A stretch of DNA of 64,000 nt from assembly GCA_002399735.1 (NCBI GenBank), contig DHEF01000008.1:44814-108813 (forward strand), in the 5' to 3' direction. The first letter of the stretch is position 1, and each line of letters begins with the position of its first letter. Source of the stretch: Chitinophagaceae bacterium UBA4857 (GTDB taxonomy: Bacteria; Bacteroidota; Bacteroidia; Chitinophagales; Chitinophagaceae). Shown here piece after piece: positions 17,289 through 25,386 of this stretch. The notes under the pieces are model-generated. The model saw only the letters and a list, made by a program, of their open reading frames with translations. It did no database searches and was not told the DNA's origin. The translations under genes and the position numbers were made by a program.

Positions 17289-18461
17289 TCACGATTGCTG
17301 TAAAGCCTGATCAATATCTGCAATAATATCATCAATATGCTCTAACCCAACCGATACACGAATTAAACCCGGTGTTATACCCACCGATTGTCTTTCTGCT
17401 TCGCTTAGTTTGGAATGGGTAGTGCTAGCTGGATGCGAGGCAATACTGCGGCTATCGCCCAGGTTATTGGTCATGCTTAACATTTGTAAAGCATTTAAAA
17501 ATTTACGGCCACTGTCAATACCGCCTTTAACCTCAAAGCTTACAATACCACCACCATTGTTCATTTGTTTAATAGCAATGGCATGTTGCGGGTGCGATGG
17601 CAGGAAAGGATATTTTACCCGGCTTACTTTTGCATGACCTTCTAAGTGTTTGGCTAATGCTAAAGCACTGGCAGCATGCGCATCCATGCGTATAAATAAT
17701 GTTTCCAGACTTTTAGATAAAGTCCAGGCGTTAAACGCACTTAAAGATGGCCCGGTATTGCGGATAAATAAATACAACTGATATACTAAATCTTTAGGGC
17801 CAACAACTACACCGCCTAACACACGACCCTGCCCGTCAATAAATTTTGTGGCAGAGTGTAATACTAAATGCGCACCGTATTTAATAGGTTGTTGTACGGC
17901 AGGTGTGGCAAAACAATTGTCTACTACAAATAAAATATTATGCTTGCGGCAAATATCGCCTACCAATTGCAGGTCAATAATATCTAACCCGGGATTGCTG
18001 GGTGTTTCCAAATACAACATTTTGGTATTTGGTTTAATCAGCGCTTCTATTTCTTCGGGTTTGGTCATGTCGAAATAGCTAAACGTAATGCCCCATTTTG
18101 GTAAGTACTTGGTTAAAATGGAGTGGGTACTACCAAACACTGCCGATGCAGAAATAACATGATCACCGGCACTTAAAAAAGTCATGAAGGAAGCAAATAC
18201 AGCGGCCATACCGGTGGCAGTAGCTACGCCATCTTCGGCACCTTCCAAATGCACTATTTTATTTACAAACTCATCAACAGTGGGGTTTTTAAAACGACTG
18301 TAAATATTTACATCTAAAGTATCATCTTCAAAAGCGGCGGCCATGTCTTCGGCCTTATCGTACACAAAACTGCTGGTTAAAAACAACGGTGTTGCATGCT
18401 CTTTTTGTGCGGTACGTTCTGTTTGCAAGCGTATAGCCTGCGTCCGGGGATGTTGTGCCAT
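17289..18461 (-). CDS. metZ: Trans-sulfuration enzyme, probably O-succinylhomoserine sulfhydrylase
   Basis: 390 aa of the Cys/Met-metabolism PLP family (fold type I). The cofactor lysine is Lys206 in HSATKFIDGQGR, and Asp181 in VVDNCFATP holds the pyridine nitrogen. SRFKNPTVDEF (about 55-65) is the conserved N-terminal tyrosine region, and the C-terminal SIASHPASTTHSKL motif is shared by the whole family. The FIDGQGRVLGG stretch, in place of the YLSGHSD form of cystathionine gamma-synthase, favours direct sulfhydrylation of O-succinyl- or O-acetylhomoserine to homocysteine. The exact acyl donor is uncertain. The promoter box is 31 bp upstream, which leaves no room for a SAM riboswitch. Confidence 0.85.
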   Translation of the reverse strand: MAQHPRTQAIRLQTERTAQKEHATPLFLTSSFVYDKAEDMAAAFEDDTLDVNIYSRFKNPTVDEFVNKIVHLEGAEDGVATATGMAAVFASFMTFLSAGDHVISASAVFGSTHSILTKYLPKWGITFSYFDMTKPEEIEALIKPNTKMLYLETPSNPGLDIIDLQLVGDICRKHNILFVVDNCFATPAVQQPIKYGAHLVLHSATKFIDGQGRVLGGVVVGPKDLVYQLYLFIRNTGPSLSAFNAWTLSKSLETLFIRMDAHAASALALAKHLEGHAKVSRVKYPFLPSHPQHAIAIKQMNNGGGIVSFEVKGGIDSGRKFLNALQMLSMTNNLGDSRSIASHPASTTHSKLSEAERQSVGITPGLIRVSVGLEHIDDIIADIDQALQQS

Positions 18462-18492
18462 GATATTAAAAAGGCTTTATGATAAAGGAGTG

Positions 18493-18500
18493 CAAAGATA
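18493..18500 (-). promoter_or_regulatory. -7 box of metZ
   Basis: TATCTTTG on the minus strand, a full match to TAnnTTTG, 31 bp before the ATG. Confidence 0.6.
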
Positions 18501-18504
18501 AGTA

Positions 18505-18929
18505 GTAAGTTTTAAGTTTTGTTTAAAGCTGAAAGCATAAAGCTTAATGCTTAAAGCCGGAGCTTCACGTTTGATTAACTCTTACGTATTTTTGAGATTG
18601 TCAGGCTAAGCCTGACGAAGTTTTTCTTCAGTTATACAACCACTGCCGCATAACACGATGATGAACAAAGAACAGAAAGCACAAGAGTGCGACGCAAGGG
18701 ACGATGATTAGAATTCCTGCAGCTGGTAACATAATAAAAAGTATGCAGTACAAAGTATTTAGTATTAAGAAAAGCAGCCCGCCCATACACGATAACCTTG
18801 AACCCTTGAACTTTTGAACCTTTGGAACTTTTACTCACGACAACATTGAACCCTTGAACTTTGAACTTCTGAAACCCCTGAATCCTCTGGAACTTCTTAA
18901 ACCTGCTTTTACCCTATACTTTAAAAACT
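18505..18929. repeat. Repeat-rich gap between metZ and pheS
   Basis: About 425 bp without a gene. 18515-18565 contains quasi-periodic TTTAAGCT/TTAAAGC words. 18652-18736 is a copy of the dispersed repeat, with GTGCGACGCAAGGGACGATG at 18687-18706 and an AGCTGGTAACATAATAAAA tail. 18790-18900 is a run of degenerate TTGAACCCTTGAAC-like units. Confidence 0.65.
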
Positions 18930-18937
18930 TATCTTTG
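18930..18937 (+). promoter_or_regulatory. -7 box of pheS
   Basis: TATCTTTG ends seven bases before the pheS ATG, so the transcript should have almost no leader. Confidence 0.65.
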
Positions 18938-18944
18938 CGGCCTT

Positions 18945-19976
18945 ATGCAGCAACTGTTACAACAAATTGACGCTTATAAACAAGAAATGACCGCTTTTGC
19001 GGCCACCACAGCGCAGGAGGTAGAGGATTTCAGGATTAAATACCTGGGTACAAAGGGTATTGTAAAAGCTATTATGGGCGAAATGAAAAACGTGGCGCCC
19101 GAGCAAAAAAAGGAAGCCGGTTTATTGTTAAACGAGTTTAAACAATTTGCCGAAGCTACTTTTGAAAACCTGCAACAAGCCGTTACGCCAGCCGCTACTA
19201 ATGCCGCTGCGGGTATTGATTTAAGTTTACCCGGCGACCCTATACCCATGGGCGGCCGCCACCCTATTACGTTAATGCGTAACCGCATTGTATCTATTTT
19301 TCAGCGTTTGGGTTTTGCCGTTGCCGAGGGACCGGAAATTGAGGACGACTGGCACAACTTTGGCGCCCTTAACCTACCTGAGCATCACCCTGCACGTGAT
19401 ATGCAGGATACATTTTACATTCAGCAAAACCCCGATTGGGTATTGCGTACGCATACCAGCAGTGTGCAAATACGGGAGATGGAAAAAGGCAAACTACCTA
19501 TTCGTATGTTAATGCCCGGCCGTGTGTACCGCAATGAAACTGTTAGTGCCCGCAGCCATTGCTTTTTTCATCAGGTAGAAGGTTTGTATATTGACGAGAA
19601 TGTATCTTTTGCCGACCTGAAACAAACCCTGTACTTTTTTGTAAAGGAAATGTATGGCAAGGATGTTAAAGTACGTTTTCGCCCCTCTTACTTTCCGTTT
19701 ACCGAGCCTAGTGCCGAGATGGATGTAAGCTGTTTTATCTGCGGCGGATGCGGTTGTAATATATGTAAAAAAACGGGTTGGGTAGAAATTTTAGGTTGTG
19801 GCATGGTACACCCGAATGTATTAACCAACTGTGGTATTGACCCTAATAAATACACGGGCTTTGCTTTTGGTATGGGTATTGAAAGACCCGCCATGTTAAA
19901 GTACGGCATCAACGATATTCGTTTATTTAGCGAAAACGATTTACGCTTTTTACAACAGTTTAGCAGCGCCATCTGA
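18945..19976 (+). CDS. pheS: Phenylalanine--tRNA ligase alpha subunit
   Basis: 343 aa, full length. The N-terminal coiled-coil arm (about 1-85) is followed by the class II catalytic core: GGRHPITL (about 103-110), the motif 2 area RTHTSSVQIREME and GRVYRNETVSARSHCFFHQVEG, and motif 3 at FGMGIERPAMLKYGI near the end. Phenylalanine pocket residues lie in the FTEPSAEMDV stretch. It charges tRNA-Phe together with PheT, which is not in this window, so the two subunits are encoded apart. A terminator follows. Confidence 0.97.
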   Translation: MQQLLQQIDAYKQEMTAFAATTAQEVEDFRIKYLGTKGIVKAIMGEMKNVAPEQKKEAGLLLNEFKQFAEATFENLQQAVTPAATNAAAGIDLSLPGDPIPMGGRHPITLMRNRIVSIFQRLGFAVAEGPEIEDDWHNFGALNLPEHHPARDMQDTFYIQQNPDWVLRTHTSSVQIREMEKGKLPIRMLMPGRVYRNETVSARSHCFFHQVEGLYIDENVSFADLKQTLYFFVKEMYGKDVKVRFRPSYFPFTEPSAEMDVSCFICGGCGCNICKKTGWVEILGCGMVHPNVLTNCGIDPNKYTGFAFGMGIERPAMLKYGINDIRLFSENDLRFLQQFSSAI

Positions 19977-20006
19977 CGACGCTAACGGTTTAATTATATT
20001 TTTTAC

Positions 20007-20032
20007 AAAGGATGGCTTTTTAGCCATCCTTT
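20007..20032 (+). terminator. pheS terminator
   Basis: Hairpin AAAGGATGGCT / AGCCATCCTTT (11 bp) with a TTTT loop, then a T tract. Confidence 0.9.
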
Positions 20033-20041
20033 TTTTATTTA

Positions 20042-20140
20042 GGGCTGTCATCGTTCTGTTCTTTGTTCAGCAGCAGTCCCCGCTTTCCGCTGTACCTACA
20101 GCCGCTTGGGCGGCTTTCGGTGCCGCTGCAATCGGGCAGC
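20042..20140 (+). repeat. Structured intergenic element, copy 2
   Basis: Reads GGGCTGTCATCG..., CAGTCCCCGCTTTCCGCTGT, a hairpin AGCCGC-TTGG-GCGGCT at 20100-20115, then TGCCGCTGCAATCGGGCAGC. The flanking blocks match the copies at 12.8 and 34.1 kb; the hairpin sequence does not, yet still pairs. No gene lies between it and 20233. Confidence 0.6.
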
Positions 20141-20232
20141 TTTTGGGCTGAGGAATGTTTGTTGAGCAGAAGGGAGGTAATAGATGCTAGTCGTTTTTAT
20201 TATATTGTGGGAGTAATAATGAATATCTTATT

Positions 20233-20619
20233 ATGAGAGTTTCTGTTCCTGATTATTTATTGTTTGACACAAAGGCAAAGACTGATTTTTCGGTTTTAAA
20301 AATACTTTTTAGCTACAAACTAATTGAATGTATTAAGAAGCCAGACTATATTAGACATACGTATCGTAATAGATGGCGAAGAAGAAAAATTGTTATCGAA
20401 AATCAGACTTCTCCTGTTGATTACGGATTTAGCATCAGCGTTTATAATCTTTGGACGAAAGAATATTTTATCATTTATAATACTCCGTGGGAAAAGCAAG
20501 ATACCCAATGTGAATTTATGATACGAGCCAAGAACAAAATTTTTAATAATGATTACTTGAAAAACTTAATCAGGGGTAAAACATGGAAATTAAAAAGAGG
20601 TGAATTTACCTTTGAGTAA
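20233..20619 (+). CDS. Hypothetical protein, 128 aa
   Basis: I do not recognise a family. The protein is basic, with RNRWRRRKIVIEN at about 43-56, and rich in aromatic residues (YGFSISVYNLWTKEYFIIYN at about 64-83), which suggests a small beta-rich soluble fold. There is no signal peptide or membrane helix. The ATG is reasonable and the composition is protein-like. It sits in a run of small genes between pheS and the HxlR group, next to a truncated KilA-N gene, so it may be accessory DNA. Confidence 0.6.
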   Translation: MRVSVPDYLLFDTKAKTDFSVLKILFSYKLIECIKKPDYIRHTYRNRWRRRKIVIENQTSPVDYGFSISVYNLWTKEYFIIYNTPWEKQDTQCEFMIRAKNKIFNNDYLKNLIRGKTWKLKRGEFTFE

Positions 20620-20660
20620 CCTTGCGGGTAATTTGAGTATTTTTCACACCCTTATACTGT

Positions 20661-20912
20661 ATGGCAAAAATCAATGTAAAAGACACTGCAATCACTGTTA
20701 TATCTGTTGAGGATCGAGATTATATATCACTTACTGATATGGCCAATGCTAAAGAAAGTGTAAGTAAGGCTGCCGATATAATAAAAAACTGGATACGAAA
20801 CCGTTACACGCTTGAGTTTCTGGGAACCTGGGAGCAAATAAACAATCCCAATTTTAAAGTGGTGGAATTTGACCACTTTAAAAAGCCCACAAAATTACCA
20901 TTCAACAAATAA
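20661..20912 (+). pseudogene. Truncated KilA-N domain gene
   Basis: 83 aa matching the first part of the Bacteroidota KilA-N proteins: AKINVKDTAITVISVEDRDY, SLTDMAN, then IIKNWIRNRYTLEFLGTWEQINNPNFKVVEFD. Full members run to about 260-280 aa, with the rest of the KilA-N fold and a longer C-terminal part. Here the reading stops after the degraded tail HFKKPTKLPFNK, and no continuation was found in any frame downstream. KilA-N is a DNA-binding domain of phages and mobile islands. The fragment is probably a remnant, although a short functional protein cannot be excluded. Confidence 0.7.
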
Positions 20913-21038
20913 GTATACTGGATGAAGTAAACAAACGAAAATTACTGAATAGATAAACGTTAACTTATATATAGTTTCCGGAATTGGCGAATTTATAGCG
21001 GGAGTTTTTGATTAAGCTGAACATCTCAACTAAAACAC

Positions 21039-21572
21039 ATGAAAAATATTTTATTATTTATCTTACTACTTTCAGCATCCTGTACCAATAATAATGTAAA
21101 CAAGAATAATGAGGAAGTATCATTGAAGCGTCTTGAAACTCCTAAAGATAGTATCACCCATGTTGATATTTGCTTTTACCCTTCCTTTACCAATAGCGCT
21201 GTATTACAGTTAAACAGGACTTCAGACCAAGGAACTTTCATAGTAGATACTACAATCTCTTTCAAATATGGAAGACCTGGCTCCTTAACTTTTCCTATAA
21301 GTGATTTAAAATTTAGTATAAACATTGACTCCTTATTAAAACCATCATTTATATACTCCCTTCGTCAAGATAGTACTATGAGAGGTTGGACGGATGGAAT
21401 GGCCGTGTGGATTAGATTTACTAACAATCAATTGATAGACTCCGTCTATCTTGGTAATGTCTTTACAAAAAAAGTAAGCTCCATATTACTAAAACAAATT
21501 CAATACTTAGAAAGGAAGAGTGGCAATGCAGCAATGCAAACTTATCTCAACCAATTAAGAAACTACCTGTAA
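21039..21572 (+). CDS. Hypothetical lipoprotein, 177 aa
   Basis: The N-terminus MKNILLFILLLSASC is a lipoprotein signal with the lipid cysteine at residue 15, followed by an Asn-rich linker. The rest has alternating beta-like segments (THVDICFYPSFTN, GTFIVDTTISFKYGRP) and a helical end (SSILLKQIQYLERKSGNAAM). I recognise no family. It probably sits on the outer or inner membrane as a small lipoprotein. It is a lone gene. Confidence 0.7.
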   Translation: MKNILLFILLLSASCTNNNVNKNNEEVSLKRLETPKDSITHVDICFYPSFTNSAVLQLNRTSDQGTFIVDTTISFKYGRPGSLTFPISDLKFSINIDSLLKPSFIYSLRQDSTMRGWTDGMAVWIRFTNNQLIDSVYLGNVFTKKVSSILLKQIQYLERKSGNAAMQTYLNQLRNYL

Positions 21573-21667
21573 ATCAATTTTTATAATAGTTCTTGGTTAT
21601 TTCATTAATTGTTGTTGTATTATTAATATAATTATCAAAAAGAAAATGCTTCTTCATTAAACCCTAT

Positions 21668-22054
21668 ATGCTCAAATTCAACAAATTCTATTTCATCGCA
21701 TTTATCTTACTTTTTATAACAGAAGTATTCATTGCAGCTTTTTTAAACGACCCTATCATCCGACCATACGTTGGCGACTTGCTAGTGGTTATTTTAATGT
21801 ATTGTTTTATTAAAGCCTTTTTTAAAGTACGCATATTACCGGCTGCTGTTGGCGTATTAATTTTTGCCTATTTAGTGGAGTGGTCGCAATACCTTAAGCT
21901 AATTAAATTGTTGGGTTGGCAGCAGTATCGTTTGGCTCATCTTATTCTTGGTAATTCCTTCGAATGGATTGATATGATTGCTTATACGCTGGGATTTTTT
22001 GTAGTACTTTTGGTTGAGAAGTTTGTGAATGGCAAATCAATTCTAAGTGAATAG
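21668..22054 (+). CDS. DUF2809-type membrane protein
   Basis: 128 aa with four predicted membrane helices: about 8-26 (FIAFILLFITEVFIAAF), 38-52 (VVILMYCFIKAFF), 56-70 (ILPAAVGVLIFAYLVEW) and 100-120 (MIAYTLGFFVVLLVEKF). The arrangement RPYVGDLLVVILMY, LVEWSQYL, and LGNSFEWIDMIAYTLG matches small DUF2809 proteins, whose function is not known. It converges with the HxlR gene. Confidence 0.8.
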   Translation: MLKFNKFYFIAFILLFITEVFIAAFLNDPIIRPYVGDLLVVILMYCFIKAFFKVRILPAAVGVLIFAYLVEWSQYLKLIKLLGWQQYRLAHLILGNSFEWIDMIAYTLGFFVVLLVEKFVNGKSILSE

Positions 22055-22101
22055 TTCCGGTTTAAAAGTTTTCGCTTTTCTATATTCATCTACCCAAAAA
22101 C

Positions 22102-22446
22102 CTACTTCCCTGCAATAATTTTAAGGCGGTGTTTATTGCCCCATTTTTCCATGGCTAATAAAACTTCGTTTAAAGTTTTACTATAATCGGTTAATTCATA
22201 TTGCACCGTAACCGGTTTTGTATTGCACACTTCGCGGCTAACCAAACCATTCATTTCTAACTCATGTAATTCTTTGGATAAAATACGTGGTGAAATGCCG
22301 GCTTCTCGGGACAGTTCGTTAAATCCCTTTTTGCCGCTTCGTAACACCGTAATTAAAACCAGTTTCCATTTTCCACCTACTACATCCATGGTATCACGTA
22401 TAGCTAATTTGGCTTTGCTGCAACTTTCTACTGTATGTTTTACCAT
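22102..22446 (-). CDS. HxlR-family transcriptional regulator
   Basis: 114 aa, the normal size. The winged-helix signature is complete: CSKAKLAIRDTMDVVGGKWK, RSGKKGFNELSREAGISPRILSKELHELEMNGLVSR, and VQYELTDYSKTL. Members often sense redox or electrophile stress through an N-terminal cysteine (here Cys8) and repress a divergent gene. Here the divergent genes are a DoxX-like protein and a pirin, and the shared promoter contains a tandem direct repeat that could be the operator. Confidence 0.93.
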   Translation of the reverse strand: MVKHTVESCSKAKLAIRDTMDVVGGKWKLVLITVLRSGKKGFNELSREAGISPRILSKELHELEMNGLVSREVCNTKPVTVQYELTDYSKTLNEVLLAMEKWGNKHRLKIIAGK

Positions 22447-22447
22447 A

Positions 22448-22482
22448 TACTATCCTTTTTGTAAGTACTATCCTTTTTGTAA
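22448..22482. promoter_or_regulatory. Tandem 17 bp direct repeat, likely HxlR operator
   Basis: TACTATCCTTTTTGTAA occurs twice, at 22448-22464 and 22466-22482, exactly 18 bp apart. It begins just upstream of the hxlR start codon, in the promoter shared with the DoxX gene. The spacing puts both units on nearly the same DNA face. Confidence 0.6.
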
Positions 22483-22541
22483 CAGATAACAAAAGTATAG
22501 TATTTATGTGGAGATTTGCACCAGCAATAAAAACAAAAATT

Positions 22542-22916
22542 ATGTCGCAAAAAACAATCAACATTATTGGCTGGGTACTAACCACTATTTTAGGGTTACT
22601 TTTTGGCATGAGTGCCTTTATAAAAATTAGCCAGAACCCGGAAGCCGTTGCACAAGCTGCAGCAATTGGCATAAATGCAGGCACCTATCAGGTAATTGGT
22701 ATTATAGAAATCCTAGCCTTGATATTGTTTATTATACCAAGAACCGCCATTATAGGATCGCTTTTATTAGTAGCCTATATGGGTGGTGCCATTGTTACAC
22801 ACTTGCAACACCAACAACCTATCCTAATGGCTGTACTAGTTCAAATTACCGTATGGGTTACTGCGTTTATTCGCTTTCCTGAACTTAAACAAAGATTACT
22901 CTTAGCAAAAAATTAA
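22542..22916 (+). CDS. DoxX-like membrane protein
   Basis: 124 aa from the ATG at 22542 (MSQKTINI); the open frame upstream crosses the promoter. Four membrane helices are visible: about 8-26 (IGWVLTTILGLLFGMSAF), 48-65 (QVIGIIEILALILFIIP), 70-85 (IGSLLLVAYMGGAIV) and 96-112 (MAVLVQITVWVTAFI). The pattern fits the DoxX-like family (PF13564), small inner-membrane proteins of uncertain function, often near redox genes. The pirin gene starts 6 bp after it, so the pair is an operon, divergent from hxlR. Confidence 0.85.
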   Translation: MSQKTINIIGWVLTTILGLLFGMSAFIKISQNPEAVAQAAAIGINAGTYQVIGIIEILALILFIIPRTAIIGSLLLVAYMGGAIVTHLQHQQPILMAVLVQITVWVTAFIRFPELKQRLLLAKN

Positions 22917-22922
22917 ACAACT

Positions 22923-23792
22923 ATGTTACAAAGAACAATAGCAAACGTTACGCAAACAAAATTCCATCAGGGCTTTTTAGGAAAGGGACATAGCGCTGCG
23001 GCAGTGTTGGAAGGTTTGCCTTACCAATACACCGACCCTTTTATTGTATTTATGGATGACAGACTTGACTTGCCCGGCGGAGAACCCGTAGGTGGAGCCC
23101 ATCCACATGCAGGATTTGAAACACTTACGTTGGTATTAAAAGGCAACGAAGAAGATTGGCCAACCGGTAGTTTTGAAATAATGACTGCAGGCAAAGGCAT
23201 TGTGCATACCGAGGAAATTTCTACGGAGCAAAATATACATATTTTGCAGGTATGGCTTGCTTTACCACCCAACCAAAGATGGGTAACACCTAGCTGGCAA
23301 AAAATTTTATTGGAAGATGTGCCGGCAATAAAAACCGATAACTATGAAATAGTGGTGTACAGCGGATCGAGCAATGGTTTGGTTTCGCCGCTAAAAAATT
23401 ATACACCGCTTACATTGGTTGACTTTAAGATTAAGAACAATCAACAAGTGGTGCAGCAACTGCCTGCTAATTATAACGGATTAGTTTATGTACTAAAAGG
23501 ATCGGTTACAATAGCAAACGAAACAATTGTAGCAGGACAATCAGGTTGGTTAAATAAGTCAACAGAAAATGTAGCGAGTGAAATTGAGTTTCTATCCTCC
23601 GCTAATGATACACATTTTGTATTGTATGCTGCTCAATCGCACCATGTTCCGATAGTTTCTCACGGACCATTTATTGGCGATTCAACGGAAGATATTACAA
23701 GACTTTACAGAGAATACCGGAACGGTGAAATGCCCCACTTGAATGATATACCGGCTAATCAAAAAACTGTTTACAGCCCGCAAGATGTTTAA
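22923..23792 (+). CDS. Pirin-family protein
   Basis: 289 aa with the double cupin fold of pirins. The N-terminal metal site is GGAHPHAGFETLTLVLKG (about 58-75) plus GKGIVHTEEIS (about 93-103), giving the His-His-His-Glu set. WLALPPNQRW is also typical, as is the C-terminal HHVPIVSHGPFIGDSTEDI segment. Pirins are cytoplasmic iron proteins; some oxidise quercetin or act as redox-linked co-regulators. It is co-transcribed with the DoxX-like gene and ends at a strong terminator. Confidence 0.93.
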   Translation: MLQRTIANVTQTKFHQGFLGKGHSAAAVLEGLPYQYTDPFIVFMDDRLDLPGGEPVGGAHPHAGFETLTLVLKGNEEDWPTGSFEIMTAGKGIVHTEEISTEQNIHILQVWLALPPNQRWVTPSWQKILLEDVPAIKTDNYEIVVYSGSSNGLVSPLKNYTPLTLVDFKIKNNQQVVQQLPANYNGLVYVLKGSVTIANETIVAGQSGWLNKSTENVASEIEFLSSANDTHFVLYAAQSHHVPIVSHGPFIGDSTEDITRLYREYRNGEMPHLNDIPANQKTVYSPQDV

Positions 23793-23841
23793 ACGTACTA
23801 AAAGTACTTTCATTAAATTGAAACCATTCATCCTATATTTT

Positions 23842-23880
23842 AATACAAAGCCCAAGCTTAACGCTTGGGCTTTGTATTAA
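23842..23880 (+). terminator. Terminator after the pirin gene
   Basis: Perfect 17 bp inverted repeat (TAATACAAAGCCCAAGC and complement) around a TTAAC loop. It lies between the pirin gene and the convergent esterase gene and could serve both. Confidence 0.88.
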
Positions 23881-23935
23881 TAGTCGGACAATAAATAGTG
23901 TAACATCTGGCGGGGGGGCAAAAGCTTTTATCTTG

Positions 23936-24790
23936 TTATTTCTGTCCGTTGAAAAAATTCCACATGTAATCGTTAATGTCAATTTCTTTTGTGGTTAATC
24001 CAATAGGTAGGCCTACATTAAAATCATCGGCACCCGGCCAAGTATGCCCTCCGTTTTCAATAGAAACCAAGACTACCGATTTTTTCCCAAAAGATGACTG
24101 TAGGATTTTTACATGAGTACTATCATGTTTGATCTTATTGATTGTACTGGAACTTTCGCTAGTAAATTTATCCTTCTTCCAGTACTTATAAGTGTTTAAT
24201 GCCGAAGCGTAGCCGCCTGCTTTCCCATTGTAATTAACTACTTTATCTGCTGTACCATTAACAATCAAAACGCCAATCTCACTTTCTGATTTATTGTAAT
24301 ACGCTACCGAATCGGGTAATGAGGCACCAATACTTGCTACAGCCGAAAATCGGTGAGGCAATTCGGCTGCAATTCTATGACAGAAAAAACCACCGCGGGA
24401 CAAGCCTGTTGCAAAAACTTTTGTTGGTGCTATTTTATAATCTTTCTCAATCTGATTTAACAAAGCTTCCGTAAACCCTATATCATCAGTTCCATTTTTA
24501 TAAGACATTCCAAAGCCAACATTCCAATCTTCATTAATCCCTTTGGGATAAACAGCAATAAAACCATACTTATCTGCCGCCTGATTAAATTTAGTGTACA
24601 ACATTTGTTCGGCAGGCGTCATACCGCCACCATGAAAATTAAAAATTACCGGATAATATTTCATAGAATCGTATCCATTAGGCGTATAGACGATATACCT
24701 TCTTTTAACATCATTATGCTTTATCACTTTTGTTTGTGCGACAAGTGAACTACATAATATGGTTAGGGCAATTACTAATACTGATTTCAT
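23936..24790 (-). CDS. Exported PHB-depolymerase-type esterase
   Basis: 284 aa with a signal peptide (MKSVLVIALTILCSSLVAQ). It has the alpha/beta-hydrolase layout of the LpqC / PHB-depolymerase / feruloyl esterase group: oxyanion region FNFHGGG (about 49-55), nucleophile serine in FATGLSRGGFF (about 130-140), aspartate in VNGTADKVVNY, and histidine in ENGGHTWPGAD. It likely hydrolyses ester bonds in polymers or plant phenolics outside the cytoplasm. It is the third gene of an operon with an ECF sigma factor and a membrane protein; its start overlaps the upstream stop by one base. Confidence 0.88.
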   Translation of the reverse strand: MKSVLVIALTILCSSLVAQTKVIKHNDVKRRYIVYTPNGYDSMKYYPVIFNFHGGGMTPAEQMLYTKFNQAADKYGFIAVYPKGINEDWNVGFGMSYKNGTDDIGFTEALLNQIEKDYKIAPTKVFATGLSRGGFFCHRIAAELPHRFSAVASIGASLPDSVAYYNKSESEIGVLIVNGTADKVVNYNGKAGGYASALNTYKYWKKDKFTSESSSTINKIKHDSTHVKILQSSFGKKSVVLVSIENGGHTWPGADDFNVGLPIGLTTKEIDINDYMWNFFNGQK

Positions 24791-25386
24791 TATAAATTAT
24801 TTATGTTAGCTAAAAACGTTGCTGACTTTTGTAATAACTGTTTGTTTTTTGTAGTCATTCTTTTAAGATAAAGAGGCTTTACTACCACCCATATAACCAA
24901 AAGAAAAACTACTAATAATATGGATGCTATAATAAGATATAGAGACGAAGCAATTAGATTATCTAAAAAATGAAGGAATATTGCTATTGCAAAAAGAGTA
25001 CTACAAATACAGGTTATAAGAACTTTTTTATACCGCCTTTTAACCTCATTATCTTGTATATTTTTTACAAAATCAACATTGTGCAACATGTATTCTTTCT
25101 GTTGATGCTTAATCGTCTTCCGTGCATTATAGAACAGGAATATTGACGTAAACAGAAGTATAAACTCCGCAATACTTTCGCTTACACTATTTAATTCATC
25201 AGTATACAGCACATACCAGATAACAAGTATTGAAAAAGCAATAACACCGGTATACCACAGTAACACTTGTTTATTTTTTCTCTTTCTGATGTTTGAGATT
25301 TCGGTTTGTACTTTTTCTACATCAGGAAACAAACCTTTATCTACTGAAAGCCAGGTGGTTTTTAGTTTATCAAAATTATCACTCAT
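24790..25386 (-). CDS. Membrane protein between sigma factor and esterase, possible anti-sigma
   Basis: 198 aa. A cytoplasmic N-terminus (about 1-40, KLKTTWLSVDKGLFPDVEKVQTEISNIRKRKNK) is followed by two membrane helices (about 42-60 and 68-84), a cytoplasmic loop, and two more (about 122-140 and 145-168). Its start overlaps the sigma gene by 8 bp and its stop overlaps the esterase start by 1 bp, so translation is coupled. Position right after an ECF sigma gene suggests an anti-sigma role, but I see no zinc-binding or other recognised anti-sigma motif. Confidence 0.7.
   Translation of the reverse strand: MSDNFDKLKTTWLSVDKGLFPDVEKVQTEISNIRKRKNKQVLLWYTGVIAFSILVIWYVLYTDELNSVSESIAEFILLFTSIFLFYNARKTIKHQQKEYMLHNVDFVKNIQDNEVKRRYKKVLITCICSTLFAIAIFLHFLDNLIASSLYLIIASILLVVFLLVIWVVVKPLYLKRMTTKNKQLLQKSATFLANINNL

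Noticed and set aside
17289..18461. Naming this enzyme cystathionine gamma-synthase or methionine gamma-lyase
   Set aside because: The lysine region (SATKFIDGQGRVLGG) fits the sulfhydrylase group better, though the boundary is not absolute.
18462..18500. SAM riboswitch before metZ
   Set aside because: The promoter box lies 31 bp from the ATG, leaving no room for a riboswitch.
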